In this document: one piece after another, positions 49,298-58,976 of the stretch | Position numbering within the stretch: the stretch's first letter is position 1 | Layout of the letters: each line of letters starts with the position of its first letter | Assembly (NCBI GenBank): GCA_029781975.1 | Contig: JAKOVQ010000046.1 | Location: 157,389 to 221,388, forward strand | Direction of reading: 5' to 3' | From: Acidobacteriota bacterium | GTDB lineage: Bacteria; Acidobacteriota; Thermoanaerobaculia; UBA5066 | DNA length: 64,000 nt | Position numbers and translations under genes: made by a program | Notes under the pieces: generated by a model | Database searches by the model: none | What the model saw: only the letters and a program-made list of their open reading frames with translations | Told to the model about the DNA's origin: nothing

Positions 49298-52200
49298 TCA
49301 GAACCCGATCGAGCCTCCTCCCCCGGACGCCGGGACCCCGCCCGAGGGGGCGAGGGAGGAGTTGCGGGTGTCGCCGGTCTGGTTGTCGATCGTGGTCACG
49401 ATCGCCGAGACGAGCCCGGTCCCCGACTTGTACGTGACGACGCACTCCACGTTCGTCCGGTCCTTCCTCCGGTCCGCGGTCTCCAGTCCGAGGCCGGTGA
49501 AGACGCTCGAGAGCTGGACCTTCTCGAGCGCCTTGAGCGGGATGTCCGTCTCGGCGATGGGGCGGCTCCGGTTGCCGGCCTCGTAGAGGCGGACGGTCAC
49601 CGTGACGGGCTGGCCGAGCACCTCGTTCAGGATCAGGTTCGAGCGGGTGCCGCGCGACTTGTCGACCGACTGCTCGAGGCCGTCCACCGCCAGGGGCTTC
49701 TGGCTCGGCCCCCCCGTCAGGCCGTCGGAGGGGATCGAGACGACCGGGAAGCCGTCGCCGAGCGTCCCCGCCTCGAGGTCGGAGTAGACCTTGGCGTAGA
49801 CGGTCCCGTTCCCCGTCACCTCGACGAAGAGCGGCCCCTGAGATTTCGCGCCCGCAGGGACGCCGAACAGCTCCTCGAGGACGTTCTGGTATTCCCGGGT
49901 CTTCCGCGCGTCGACGACGACGGTCTTCGCGGTGGAGCCGCCCCGCTCGAGGTCGTAGTAGGTGAGGGTGAAGGTGGCCGGGCTGGCCGACCCCGCCGCC
50001 AGGCCCATGAGGGAGCGGAAGCTGTACGGCTTGGCGGTTCCCGGGAAGGTGGGGAAGCCGTTGACGAGGGCCGGGACGACGATCTTCTGGGAGCCGGCGG
50101 CCTGCTGCGCCCAGAGCGGGCGCCTCACCGCGGGACCGGAGGAGGGGGTCGTCGCCGGACGGCTGACGTAGGTGACCGAGTCGTCGTTGTTGTTGTCGAT
50201 GACCGTCACGATCCCCATGACGGCCCCCGCCCCGGACGTCGCCTCGATCTCGATCCGCGCCGCCGTCCGGTCGCTCCCCCCCCCGAGCGCCGAGACGACC
50301 CGGCCGATCTGCTGCCACCCGTAGGCGGGGAGGTCGAAGGGGGCGGTCCCGAGCTGGTTCCCGTCGGCGTCGCGCAGGACGAGCTGCCCGGCGACCCGGT
50401 CGAGCCCGGTCGTCTCGGCCAGGATGAGGTTCGAACGGAGCTTCGCGTTCTCCGGCACCCCCGCGACGAGGTGGGGCGACCCCAGGCGCGCCCCCTCGCC
50501 CCGGAGGACGGTCGGCATCTGGAAGCCGAAGACCCCGCCCGACGGCGACGGCGCGTCGACCCCCGACGAGACCGAGAGGAGGCCGACGTCCTCGGGGGCC
50601 GCGGTCCTCACCTCGATCGGCCCGTAGACCGGCGGCGCGAGGCCGAAGAGCTGGACGAGCGGGTCGGTGAGAGAGACGACGTCGCCGGCCGGGACGACGA
50701 CGGTCGCCCGCCGGACGTCGCCGGTCGTGGCCGACGTGAAGAGGAGCTGGGCGGGGACGGCGCGCGTCCCCGCGTTCGAGATCCGGAGCCTCGAGACGAA
50801 GGTCCGGCCGATCGCCGAGGTGGCGTGGACGACGGAGGGGACGAGGTACGACCTGACGCCGAGCGGCAGCTGCGACGGGCGGCCCGAAGCGACGGGCACG
50901 GCGTCGTTGTCCTGGACGAGGAGGCGCGCGGTGGCGCCGTCCTTCGTCCTCACCGTCAGGTAGGTGGCGCGTGGGAGGGCCGAGCCGTTCGGCGCGCGCG
51001 CCCGGCTGGTGGAGAGGCGGATCGTCCGCGAGGCCCCGGCCGGGATCGGCGTGGCGTTCCACCCCGCCTCGGGCTGGAGCCAGACCTCGGGGCCGATCTC
51101 CAGCCCGAGCTCCATCGGGGACGATCCCGGGTTGCGGACGTCGACGGAGATCGACGGGCGGTCGGTGTCGTCGTCGGCCCAGCCCGGGAAGAAGGCGTAC
51201 TCGGTCCTGGCGCCGTTCACGCGGAACTCGGGGACGGCCGCCGTCGCGCCGCCGACCTTCAGGTTGACGAAGGCGTAGGGGGTGACGGAGAGCCCCTGTC
51301 CGGTCGAGGAGAGGACGACGAGTCCCTGGTAGGTCCCGGCCGTCGCGCTCGGCGGGCCCGAGTAGCGGATCTGGAACGTCTTCGGCTGCCGCGGCTGGAG
51401 GGTGACGAAGGCGGCGTCGCCACCGTCGGGGTCGACCACCTGGAAGAAGGGGACGGACGCGAGCTCCTGGCGCGCGACGATCACCTGGATCGGCGCGTCG
51501 GAGATGTTCTCCACGGTGAAGGTGCTCCGCTGGTCCTCCAGCGCGTCGCCGAGGGAAGTGACGACCGCGGAGGGGGCCACCGTGAAGACCACGTTCGGGG
51601 AGCCCGACACAACCGTCGTGGAGGCGGCCCCGGACGGCGGCCCGTCCTTCGGCGGGGCGCAGGCGGCGACGGCGTGAACGCGGTGGTAGACCGTCCCCGG
51701 CCCGGTCGCGACGAAGGAGGCGGAGGTCGAGGCGGTGGTCTGCGAGTCGAGGAGCGTCGCGAACCCCGCGTCGCGCGAGCGCTCGACGACGTACCAGCCC
51801 GAGGCGTCGAGGCCGGTCGCCGCGTTCCAGGCGATGACGTAGGTCTGGCCGGCGGAGACCCCCGGGGGGACGAAGCTGAACGACGGGGCCGACGGCGTGG
51901 CGCACGTCCCCGCCGTGGTGAAGCTGCGCGGCCCGGCGGAGGAGGTGAGGGCCGTGCTGCAGGCCGCGCGCGCGACGACCCGCCAGGTGTAGGCGGCGCC
52001 GGGGACGAGGCCCGAGAGCTGGAGCGACGTGGCGGTCAGCCCCGCGAGATAGAGGGGCGGGTCCGCCTGCGTCCCGAGGTAGAGGTCGTAGCGCGCGGCG
52101 TTCGCCGCGGCCTGCCAGGAGAGGAACGCGCTCGTGGAGACGCCGGTGGCTCCCGCGGCCGGGGCGGTCTGTGCGAAGGCAGCGGGCGCCTGGCAGCCGC

Positions 52201-54955
52201 CGGCGACCTGGAACGAGCGGACCGGGGAGGAGGCGGTGCGGGCCGCGTCGCACGAGGCGTGCGCGGTGACGCTCCAGTAGTCGGTGGTCCCGGCGACGAG
52301 GTTCGAGAGGGCGAGCGACGTCGTCGTCAGCCCCCTGGCCGCGGCCGGCGGGGGGGACGTCGTCCCGAAGTTCACGTCGTACGAGCCCGCCCCGGAGGAG
52401 GCCTGCCACGTGAGGGTCGGGGCGGCGGCGATCCCCGTCGCCCCGTCGGCCGGAGCCGTGGGGGCCGGGGCCGGCGGCGCCGTGCAGCTCGCGACGGTCG
52501 TGAAGGTGATGGCCGTCGCCTTCCCGATCGACTGGGGCTGGCAGTAGGGGTCCCCCTTGGCCCAGACGGTCCAGAGGTACTGGGTCCCGGGCTGCAGGTT
52601 CGAGGCGGTGAAGGACGTCGACGTCAGGTCCTGCGCGACGAGGCGGAGGGTGGGCGTGACCCCCGAGAGCCCGAGGTAGACGTCGTAGCGGAAGGCGCCC
52701 GGAACCGCGGTCCAGCTGAAGGTCGGAGCGGTGGAGACCCCCTGCGCCGCCTTCGCCGGCGCGAGGAGGGTCGGCTCGGAGACCCCCCGGCAGCGCGAGA
52801 TGAGGCGGACCTTCCGGTTGAAGGTGTCGGCGAGGTAGAGGTTCCCGGAGCCGTCGAGACGGAGGCCGACGGGCGAGGAGAGGCCGGCCGCCGTGGCGGG
52901 GCCGCCGTCGCCGATCGCGCTCCTCGTGCCGTTCCCCGCGATCGTCGTGATGATCCCCGTCGCCCCGTCGACCCGGCGGACCCGGTCCACCGAACCCGAG
53001 GCGAAGAAGAAGGTCCCGTCCGAGTCGACCGCGATCCCCGTCGGGGCGTCGACGATCGCCTGCGTGGCGGGGCCGCCGTCGCCGGAGAACCCGCCGAGGC
53101 CGTTCCCGGCGACGGTCCGGATCGTGCCGTTCTGCGACGAGACCCGCCGGACCCGCGCCTGGCAGGTGTCGGATATGTAGAGGTCGCCCGAGGGGCCGAG
53201 CGCGACGCCGTTGGGGCAGCCGAGGGTGGCCTGGGTGGCCGGCCCCCCGTCGCCGAGCGCGCCGCTCCCCCCGCCCGCGACCGTGGTGATGAGGCCCCCG
53301 CCGGGCGAGATCTTGCGGACGCGGTTCGCGTCGGCGTCGGCGACGTAGAGGTTTCCGGAGGAGTCGAGGGCGAGGGCGAACGGGTGCATGAAGGTCGCCG
53401 CCGCCGCCGGGCCGCCGTCGCCGGCCGAGCCCGAGCCGCCGGAGCCGGCGTAGAGACGGATCGCCCCGGTCGCGCGCTCGATCTTCCGGATCCTGCGGTT
53501 CGAGCCGTCGGCGACGTAGACGTCCCCGTTGGCGGCCACCGCGACGTCGCAGGGAGCCCAGAGGTACGCCTGCGTCGCCGGGCCGCCGTCTCCCGCGTAG
53601 CCCGCGGTCCCCGTGCCGGCGATCGTGGTGATCGTCCCCGTGACGGGGTCGACCCGCCGGATGCGGTGGGCGTAGGTGTCGGCGATGACGATCCCGCCGC
53701 CCGGCTCGACCCACGCGCCGTAGGGGTAGGTGAGCGTCGCCGCGGTGGCCGGGCCGCCGTCCCCGACCCGGGTGTAATTCCCGTTGCCGGCGACCGTCTC
53801 GATCACCCCGTTCGAGGCCCGGATCCGCCGGACGCGGCTCCCGAAGTACTCGGCGACGTAGACGTTTCCGGCCGAGTCGACCGCGACCCCGAACGGGTCC
53901 GAGAGGGACGCCTGCGTCGCCGGCATCCCGTCGCCGCCGTAGCCGAAGACTCCGGTCCCGGCCAGCGTCGAGATCACCCCTCCCGCGGTGACGCGGCGGA
54001 TCCGCTGGTGCGCCCGGTCCGCGACGACGAGCCCTCCCGACGCGTCGACGACGACGCCCTCGGGAGCGTCGATCCCGGCGAGCGTCGCGGCTCCCCCGTC
54101 GCCGAGCGGCGCGGTCGCGCCGCTCCCCACGACGGTCGTGATCGTCCCCGCGGCCGAGACCTTCCGGACCCGGTCGTTGGTCCGGTCGGTGACGTAGACG
54201 TTCCCGGAGGAGTCGACGGCGACCCCGAACGGGCCGTTCAGCCTGGCCTGCGTCGCGGGCCCGCCGTCTCCCGAGAAGCCGCTGACGCCGTTCCCCGCGA
54301 TCGTCGCGATCGTCCCCGTCGCGGCCGCGACCCTCCGGACCACGTTGTTCCCGAAGTCGGCGATGAAGACGTTCCCCAAACCGTCCACGGCGACGCCGGA
54401 CGGAGAGGCGAGGCGGGCCTGCGTCGCCGGGCCCCCGTCGCCGGTGTAGCCGGCCGACCCGGCCCCTGCCACCGTCGTGATGACCCCCGTCGCGGCCGAG
54501 ACCCTCCGGACCCGGTTGTTGGAGGTGTCGGCGACGAAGACGTTCCCGGATCGGTCGAGGGCGATGCCGATCGGGTAGGCGAGGTCCGCGGCCGTCGCGG
54601 GGCCTCCGTCTCCCGAGAAGCCGTAGCCGCCGCGCCCGGCGAACGTGGAGATCGTCCCGTCCGCGGCCGAGACCTTCCGGATTCGGTTGTTCAGGTTGTC
54701 GACGACGTAGATGTTCCCCGAGCCGTCCACGGCGACGCCGATGGCGTTCACCGCGGCCTGCGTCGCCGGCTTTCCGTCGTCGGTCCCGCCGCCGGCCACC
54801 GTCAGGATCGACTGGGCCGGAGCGGAGGGCGCGACGGCCGCGAGGAGGGCGGCGAGGGTGCCGGTCGCGAGGGCGAGGAGGGACCTCGGAGCCCGGGGCC
54901 GCGACGCGGGGCCCCTGCTGCGGCTGGAGGAGGGAGACGAGAGGGCTCGTTCCAT
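49298..54955 (-). CDS. Giant secreted NHL-repeat/Fn3 protein
   Basis: An 1885-residue exported protein with a signal segment up to about residue 48. Twelve NHL repeats of about 56 residues follow (to about 720), each with GDGGPAT-like and VAVDxxGNxYVAD motifs, enough for two six-blade propellers. Four Fn3-like domains lie at about 725-1115, then an ASH-like domain (FTVENISDAPIQVIV). The last 660 residues contain at least two copies of a module ending IDNNNDD or IDNQTGD, also found in the LamG protein at 22932. There is no catalytic motif. The role is probably adhesion or matrix binding. The ATG at 54955 has AGGAG upstream. It heads the operon with the sigma factor. Confidence 0.88.
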   Translation of the reverse strand: MERALSSPSSSRSRGPASRPRAPRSLLALATGTLAALLAAVAPSAPAQSILTVAGGGTDDGKPATQAAVNAIGVAVDGSGNIYVVDNLNNRIRKVSAADGTISTFAGRGGYGFSGDGGPATAADLAYPIGIALDRSGNVFVADTSNNRVRRVSAATGVITTVAGAGSAGYTGDGGPATQARLASPSGVAVDGLGNVFIADFGNNVVRRVAAATGTIATIAGNGVSGFSGDGGPATQARLNGPFGVAVDSSGNVYVTDRTNDRVRKVSAAGTITTVVGSGATAPLGDGGAATLAGIDAPEGVVVDASGGLVVADRAHQRIRRVTAGGVISTLAGTGVFGYGGDGMPATQASLSDPFGVAVDSAGNVYVAEYFGSRVRRIRASNGVIETVAGNGNYTRVGDGGPATAATLTYPYGAWVEPGGGIVIADTYAHRIRRVDPVTGTITTIAGTGTAGYAGDGGPATQAYLWAPCDVAVAANGDVYVADGSNRRIRKIERATGAIRLYAGSGGSGSAGDGGPAAAATFMHPFALALDSSGNLYVADADANRVRKISPGGGLITTVAGGGSGALGDGGPATQATLGCPNGVALGPSGDLYISDTCQARVRRVSSQNGTIRTVAGNGLGGFSGDGGPATQAIVDAPTGIAVDSDGTFFFASGSVDRVRRVDGATGIITTIAGNGTRSAIGDGGPATAAGLSSPVGLRLDGSGNLYLADTFNRKVRLISRCRGVSEPTLLAPAKAAQGVSTAPTFSWTAVPGAFRYDVYLGLSGVTPTLRLVAQDLTSTSFTASNLQPGTQYLWTVWAKGDPYCQPQSIGKATAITFTTVASCTAPPAPAPTAPADGATGIAAAPTLTWQASSGAGSYDVNFGTTSPPPAAARGLTTTSLALSNLVAGTTDYWSVTAHASCDAARTASSPVRSFQVAGGCQAPAAFAQTAPAAGATGVSTSAFLSWQAAANAARYDLYLGTQADPPLYLAGLTATSLQLSGLVPGAAYTWRVVARAACSTALTSSAGPRSFTTAGTCATPSAPSFSFVPPGVSAGQTYVIAWNAATGLDASGWYVVERSRDAGFATLLDSQTTASTSASFVATGPGTVYHRVHAVAACAPPKDGPPSGAASTTVVSGSPNVVFTVAPSAVVTSLGDALEDQRSTFTVENISDAPIQVIVARQELASVPFFQVVDPDGGDAAFVTLQPRQPKTFQIRYSGPPSATAGTYQGLVVLSSTGQGLSVTPYAFVNLKVGGATAAVPEFRVNGARTEYAFFPGWADDDTDRPSISVDVRNPGSSPMELGLEIGPEVWLQPEAGWNATPIPAGASRTIRLSTSRARAPNGSALPRATYLTVRTKDGATARLLVQDNDAVPVASGRPSQLPLGVRSYLVPSVVHATSAIGRTFVSRLRISNAGTRAVPAQLLFTSATTGDVRRATVVVPAGDVVSLTDPLVQLFGLAPPVYGPIEVRTAAPEDVGLLSVSSGVDAPSPSGGVFGFQMPTVLRGEGARLGSPHLVAGVPENAKLRSNLILAETTGLDRVAGQLVLRDADGNQLGTAPFDLPAYGWQQIGRVVSALGGGSDRTAARIEIEATSGAGAVMGIVTVIDNNNDDSVTYVSRPATTPSSGPAVRRPLWAQQAAGSQKIVVPALVNGFPTFPGTAKPYSFRSLMGLAAGSASPATFTLTYYDLERGGSTAKTVVVDARKTREYQNVLEELFGVPAGAKSQGPLFVEVTGNGTVYAKVYSDLEAGTLGDGFPVVSIPSDGLTGGPSQKPLAVDGLEQSVDKSRGTRSNLILNEVLGQPVTVTVRLYEAGNRSRPIAETDIPLKALEKVQLSSVFTGLGLETADRRKDRTNVECVVTYKSGTGLVSAIVTTIDNQTGDTRNSSLAPSGGVPASGGGGSIGF

Positions 54956-55107
54956 GAGCTGCTCCTGCGCGACGCGCGCCAGGTCACGCTGTTTGTCCTG
55001 AACGTCGGCCTCAGCGTAGCACTCCGGCCGCAAAACGGGCGTGACCGCCCGCACGCCCCCGGCTCCCTCGTTCCGTGGGCTGACCGGTCGCCGCCCGCCC
55101 CGGCCCG

Positions 55108-56922
55108 TCAGCGGCCGAGGAGCCTCAGGAGCCCCGTCGACATCGCGGGGACGTAGGTGATGAGCAGGACCCCCGTCCCGAGGATGAGGAGGAACGGCAC
55201 GACGTGCCGGTAGAGCGAGGGGAGCGGCTTGCCGAAGCGCGACGAGGAGAGGAAGAGGTTGAGCCCGACGGGGGGGAAGAGGAAGCCGAGCTCCAGGTTC
55301 GCGAGGAAGACGACGCCGAGGTGGATCGGGTCGATCCCGAACGCGGCTCCCATCGGCGCGACGAGCGGCGCCAGGATGACGATGGCCGAGTAGATCTCGA
55401 GGACGCTCCCGAGGACGAGGAGGAAGACGTTGAGGATGAGGAGGAAGGCGAACGGGGAGTGGACGTGCGTCCGCACGCCGTCGAGGAGCTGGCTCGGGAT
55501 CTGCGCGTCGACGAGGTAGCTCGTGAGGCCCATCGCGACGCTCAGGAGGAGGAGGACGGCCCCCATCAGCGCTCCGGCCTTCACGAGGACGCCCGGCAGC
55601 TGGCGGAACGGGTGGATGTCGCGCATCACGAGGCACTCGACGACGACGGCGTAGGCGCAGGCGGCGGCGGAGACCTCGACCATCGAGGCGAAGCCGGTGA
55701 CGAAGAGGGCGACGACGAGGACGGGAAGCGCGAGCTCCCACTTGGCGGCCCAGAACGACGCCCCTGCCTCCCTCCAGGAGAAGGGCTGCCTCTTCTTCCC
55801 CTGCGCGTCGAGCTTCCGGCCGTTCCAGATCCCCCAGGCGCCGACGAGGACGACGAGGAGGAGCCCGGGGAGGAGCCCGGCGAGGTAGAGCTGGTCGGCT
55901 GGCACCGACGCGACGACGGAGTAGAGGATGACCGGGAGGCTCGGCGGGAAGAGGAGGCCGAGGCTCCCGGAGGCCGTCACGAGGCCGAGAGAGAAGCCCT
56001 CTGGGTAGCCGTCCTCGAGGAGCATCGGCAGGACGAGGCCCCCGAGGGCGATGATGGTCACCCCCGAGCCGCCGGTGAACGTCGTGAAGACGGCGCAGAC
56101 GGCCGCCACCATCACCGCGATCCCGCCCGGCATCCAGCCGAAGACCGCCCGGAAGAAGCGGACGAGGCGCGTCGAGGCGCCCCCTTCCGCCAGGACGTAC
56201 CCAGCGGCCGTCAGGAGCGGGATCGCCGGGAGGGTGGGCGAGCCGATCAGGCGGTAGACCTCGGCGGAGACGGCCGCCACCGGGGTCCCGTCCTTGAAGA
56301 AGAGGAGGAGCGCGACCCCGGCCATCGCGACGAAGACCGGCGCCCCGAGGAGCGTCGCGCCGAGGATGAGGACGAGGCCCGGCAGGACGATCTTCGGGAG
56401 GGCGGCCTCGGGGAGGAGGCCGAGCGCGAACGCCGCGCCGATCGCCGCGAAGGCGAGGGCGCGGAGCGCGGGCCTCTCGGAGGCCCGCCAGGCGAAGAGG
56501 AAGGCGATCCCCGCGAGGGCGAGCGGCATGACGCACTCGCTCGCCCACTCCGGGAGCCCCCCCGGCAGCCGGTTCCCCTGCATCCGGTCGGCCTTCACCA
56601 GGCCCCAGCTCGCCCAGGCGAGGACGGCGGTGACCCCCGCCGCCACCGCGTAGGCGCCGAGCCGCGCGAGGCGGCGGGGCCGTCCCTCGGGGAGGAGCTC
56701 GGCCGTCGAGAGGGTGAGGTGGGTCCCCTCGCGCGCCGCGAGGAGGCCGCCGACGAACGCCATCCAGAGGGTGACCTGGCGGAGCCACGCCTCGGCGCCC
56801 GGGACGTGGAAGCCGCCGAAGGGCCGCCCGAACGCGTCGATCAGGGGCAGGGCGGTGGCGAAGAAAAGGGCTCCGACGAGGAGCCCCTTCTCGAGCCGGC
56901 GGATGAGGGCTACGCCCTTCAA
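55108..56922 (-). CDS. Fused DctQ-DctM TRAP transporter permease
   Basis: A 604-residue membrane protein joining the small and large TRAP permease subunits. The N-terminal 170 residues are DctQ-like (RRLEKGLLVGALFFATALPLIDAFGR, then WMAFVGGLLAAREGTHLTL). The rest is DctM with GGSGVTIIALGGLVLPMLL, GLLFPPSLPVILYSV and a final LGVVFLANLELGFLFPPVGLNLFL. It moves an organic acid or similar solute with sodium. The only sensible start is TTG 56922, which overlaps the DctP stop as TTGA. Fusions of Q and M are known. Confidence 0.9.
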   Translation of the reverse strand: MKGVALIRRLEKGLLVGALFFATALPLIDAFGRPFGGFHVPGAEAWLRQVTLWMAFVGGLLAAREGTHLTLSTAELLPEGRPRRLARLGAYAVAAGVTAVLAWASWGLVKADRMQGNRLPGGLPEWASECVMPLALAGIAFLFAWRASERPALRALAFAAIGAAFALGLLPEAALPKIVLPGLVLILGATLLGAPVFVAMAGVALLLFFKDGTPVAAVSAEVYRLIGSPTLPAIPLLTAAGYVLAEGGASTRLVRFFRAVFGWMPGGIAVMVAAVCAVFTTFTGGSGVTIIALGGLVLPMLLEDGYPEGFSLGLVTASGSLGLLFPPSLPVILYSVVASVPADQLYLAGLLPGLLLVVLVGAWGIWNGRKLDAQGKKRQPFSWREAGASFWAAKWELALPVLVVALFVTGFASMVEVSAAACAYAVVVECLVMRDIHPFRQLPGVLVKAGALMGAVLLLLSVAMGLTSYLVDAQIPSQLLDGVRTHVHSPFAFLLILNVFLLVLGSVLEIYSAIVILAPLVAPMGAAFGIDPIHLGVVFLANLELGFLFPPVGLNLFLSSSRFGKPLPSLYRHVVPFLLILGTGVLLITYVPAMSTGLLRLLGR

Positions 56923-57980
56923 CGCCTGGCCGCCGCCGCCTTCTTCGCCCGGTAGTCGGCGAGGAGCCGCTTCGCCTCGTCGAAGGCGTCTTCGGGGACG
57001 ATCTTCCCGCGGATCCTGGGGTACGCGGCCTCGGCCGCGGTCCGCCAGAGCGCCTCGGTCTTCGGGTCGACGGCGACGACGGTGAGCCCGCGCTTCCTCA
57101 TCGCCTCGACGTCCCGGGCCCCCGCGGCCTTGCTCTCGGCGCGCAGCCGCGCTCCCGCCTCGCGCGAGGCGTCGCGGATCGCCTTCTGGTCGGCGGGGGA
57201 GATCTTGTCCCACGTCGCCTTCGAGATGACCGTGGCCCCGAGGAGGAGCGCCCACCTCACGTCGGTCATGTTGGGGGCGTGCGTGTACCACTGGAGGATG
57301 ACGGCCGCCTGCGGCGTCGTCGGGAGGGCGGTGACGAGCCCGGTCTGCAGCGCCGTCGAGATCTCGGTCGACGGGAGGGGAACCGGGTTGAACCCGGCCC
57401 CCTTCCAGATCTCGATGGCGTCCGTGTCGCCCGCCCAGGCGAAGAGCTTCAGCGGCTTGAGATCGTCGGGCGTCTTCACTGGCGTCTTCGTGAAGAAGCG
57501 GACCCACCCGGCGTCGGCCCAGTTCAGGACGACGAACCCCTTCGCGGCGAGGGCCGCCTCGATCCGGGGCTCCATCTTCCCGAGGACGTAGTCCACCTCG
57601 TCGTCGGAGGCGTACATCATCGGGACCTCGAGCGCGAAGACGGTCCGGTCGACGTTGGAGAGGCCGACGCTGGTCAGGAGCGCGGCGTTCAGCGAGCCGA
57701 GCCGCATCTTCCTCACGACGTCGGCGTCGTCCCCCGCGACGCTCCCGGGGTACATCCTGACGACGACCCGCCCGTTCGTCGCCGTCTTCCACCTCTCCGC
57801 CATCTCCTTGAGGATGAGGTGGTAGGAGGAGCCCTCCGGGGCGAGCGTCGCCATCTTGACGATCGTCTGCGCAGCGGCGGCTCGGGGGACGAGCGCCCAT
57901 CCGGCAGCCGAGAGGAACGCGAGGGAGAGGACGCAGGCGCGGGAGGGGACGAATCGGAGGCGAAGGTTCACTCGTTTCAC
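56919..57980 (-). CDS. dctP: TRAP transporter substrate-binding protein DctP
   Basis: A 353-residue exported binding protein. Signal segment ACVLSLAFLSAAGWALVPRAAAAQ, then IVKMATLAPEGSSYHLILKEMAERWKTATNGRV, VFALEVPMMYASDDEVDYVL, and the late PTTPQAAVILQWYTHAPNMTDV, typical of the TAXI/DctP group. The substrate cannot be predicted. The GTG at 57980 overlaps the TatT stop (GTGA), and its own stop overlaps the permease start. The usual ligand Arg may be in the loop after the NWADAGW block. Confidence 0.92.
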   Translation of the reverse strand: MKRVNLRLRFVPSRACVLSLAFLSAAGWALVPRAAAAQTIVKMATLAPEGSSYHLILKEMAERWKTATNGRVVVRMYPGSVAGDDADVVRKMRLGSLNAALLTSVGLSNVDRTVFALEVPMMYASDDEVDYVLGKMEPRIEAALAAKGFVVLNWADAGWVRFFTKTPVKTPDDLKPLKLFAWAGDTDAIEIWKGAGFNPVPLPSTEISTALQTGLVTALPTTPQAAVILQWYTHAPNMTDVRWALLLGATVISKATWDKISPADQKAIRDASREAGARLRAESKAAGARDVEAMRKRGLTVVAVDPKTEALWRTAAEAAYPRIRGKIVPEDAFDEAKRLLADYRAKKAAAARR

Positions 57981-58897
57981 TCCAGGAAGAGCTCGTCCGC
58001 GCGTCCCAGCAACCAGCGGGCGCGCTTCTGGGCGATCAGGTTGGCGAGGCGCATCGGCCTCGACCCGTCGGGGTTCACGGCGAGGGCCTTCCCGAGCATC
58101 GTCTCGAACTCCTTGCGGTCCTGCCGGGCGACGCAGACCGTCTCGGCGTACGAGACGTAGGGGGCGGCGCGCAGGCCGTCGGAGATGGCGACGGCGCGGT
58201 CGAGGTGCTCGAGCGCCCGCTCGGCGGAGCCCCCCGCGGAGGGGGGGCGGCCCCCCTCGAAGGCGATGAAGAAGTCGTGGATCGTCCCTTCGCCGAACGT
58301 CTCGTCGAGCTCGAGGGCCCTCCGCATGATCGCCTCGACGAGCCCCTGGTCGGCGGTCAGCTCGGAGTCCTCCTTGGAGAGAGCGATCGAGGCGCCCCAC
58401 GAGGCGCCGGTCCAGTAGAGGAGCGGGACGTCGGCCCTGGTCAGCTCGGCGAGGAGCGGGGCGCGGTCGGTCCGGAGCCGCCGGCGGAAGTCCCGGTGCT
58501 TCACCTCCAGCCCGCGAAGCGCGTATCCCAGCGCCCGCGCGTAGAGCTTCTTGGCCCGGGCCCTCAGCTCGGTCGCGCGGGCGAGGTCCTTCGCCTCGAC
58601 GTAGTCGGCCTCGCACTGGACGTAGGCGTAGGCGTACTGGGTGAAGCCGCTCGAGGCGGCGAGGAGGAGGTCGGCGTTCGCCGGCGTCTCCGCCAGCAGG
58701 GCCTCCATGGTCTTCAGCCCGAACGGGAGCGCCTGGCCGATCAGCTCCGGGTCGTCGTCGCTGGCGTAGGTGTCGCCCGCGCCCGCGAGGGCGCCGCCCA
58801 GCGTGTTCACGGCGAGCTTTCGCACCGAGCAGCCGGGAAGGAGGGCTGTGAGGAGGAGGGCCAGGGGGAGCGTCCAGGAACGCGGTGGGTTCCGCAT
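57977..58897 (-). CDS. TatT-family TRAP-associated periplasmic lipoprotein
   Basis: A 306-residue lipoprotein (LLTALLPGCSVRKLAVNTLGGALAGAGDTYASDDDPELIGQ) of the TatT family, first described in Treponema pallidum (Tp0956), where a helical TPR-like trimer pairs with the TRAP binding protein. Family blocks seen are GLKTMEALLAETPANADLLLAASSGFTQYAYAY and YWTGASWGASIAL. It should sit in the periplasm, membrane-anchored. It heads the operon with DctP and the fused permease, all coupled by 4-base overlaps. Confidence 0.93.
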   Translation of the reverse strand: MRNPPRSWTLPLALLLTALLPGCSVRKLAVNTLGGALAGAGDTYASDDDPELIGQALPFGLKTMEALLAETPANADLLLAASSGFTQYAYAYVQCEADYVEAKDLARATELRARAKKLYARALGYALRGLEVKHRDFRRRLRTDRAPLLAELTRADVPLLYWTGASWGASIALSKEDSELTADQGLVEAIMRRALELDETFGEGTIHDFFIAFEGGRPPSAGGSAERALEHLDRAVAISDGLRAAPYVSYAETVCVARQDRKEFETMLGKALAVNPDGSRPMRLANLIAQKRARWLLGRADELFLE

Positions 58898-58936
58898 CGG
58901 CGTCGGGAGGATAGGCCAGGGAGGGGAAGAGCGGTA

Positions 58937-58973
58937 GCCGGCACGGGACGGCGCTGGCGCCGTCCGAGCCGGC
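58937..58973 (-). terminator. Hairpin downstream of the methyltransferase
   Basis: GGACGGCGC, TG, GCGCCGTCC form a 9-bp inner stem, and an outer GCCGGC pair encloses it. It lies 4 bases beyond the methyltransferase stop and before the TRAP operon start. Confidence 0.6.
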
Positions 58974-58976
58974 GGC

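Noticed and set aside
52790-54800. CRISPR-like or DNA-level tandem repeats
   Set aside because: The twelve periodic blocks are coding NHL repeats of about 168 bases that diverge at synonymous sites. They are not identical repeats with spacers.
49169-55156. Plus-strand ORF of 1995 codons
   Set aside because: Antisense to the NHL giant. It is a shadow of the repeated NHL coding sequence with no domains.
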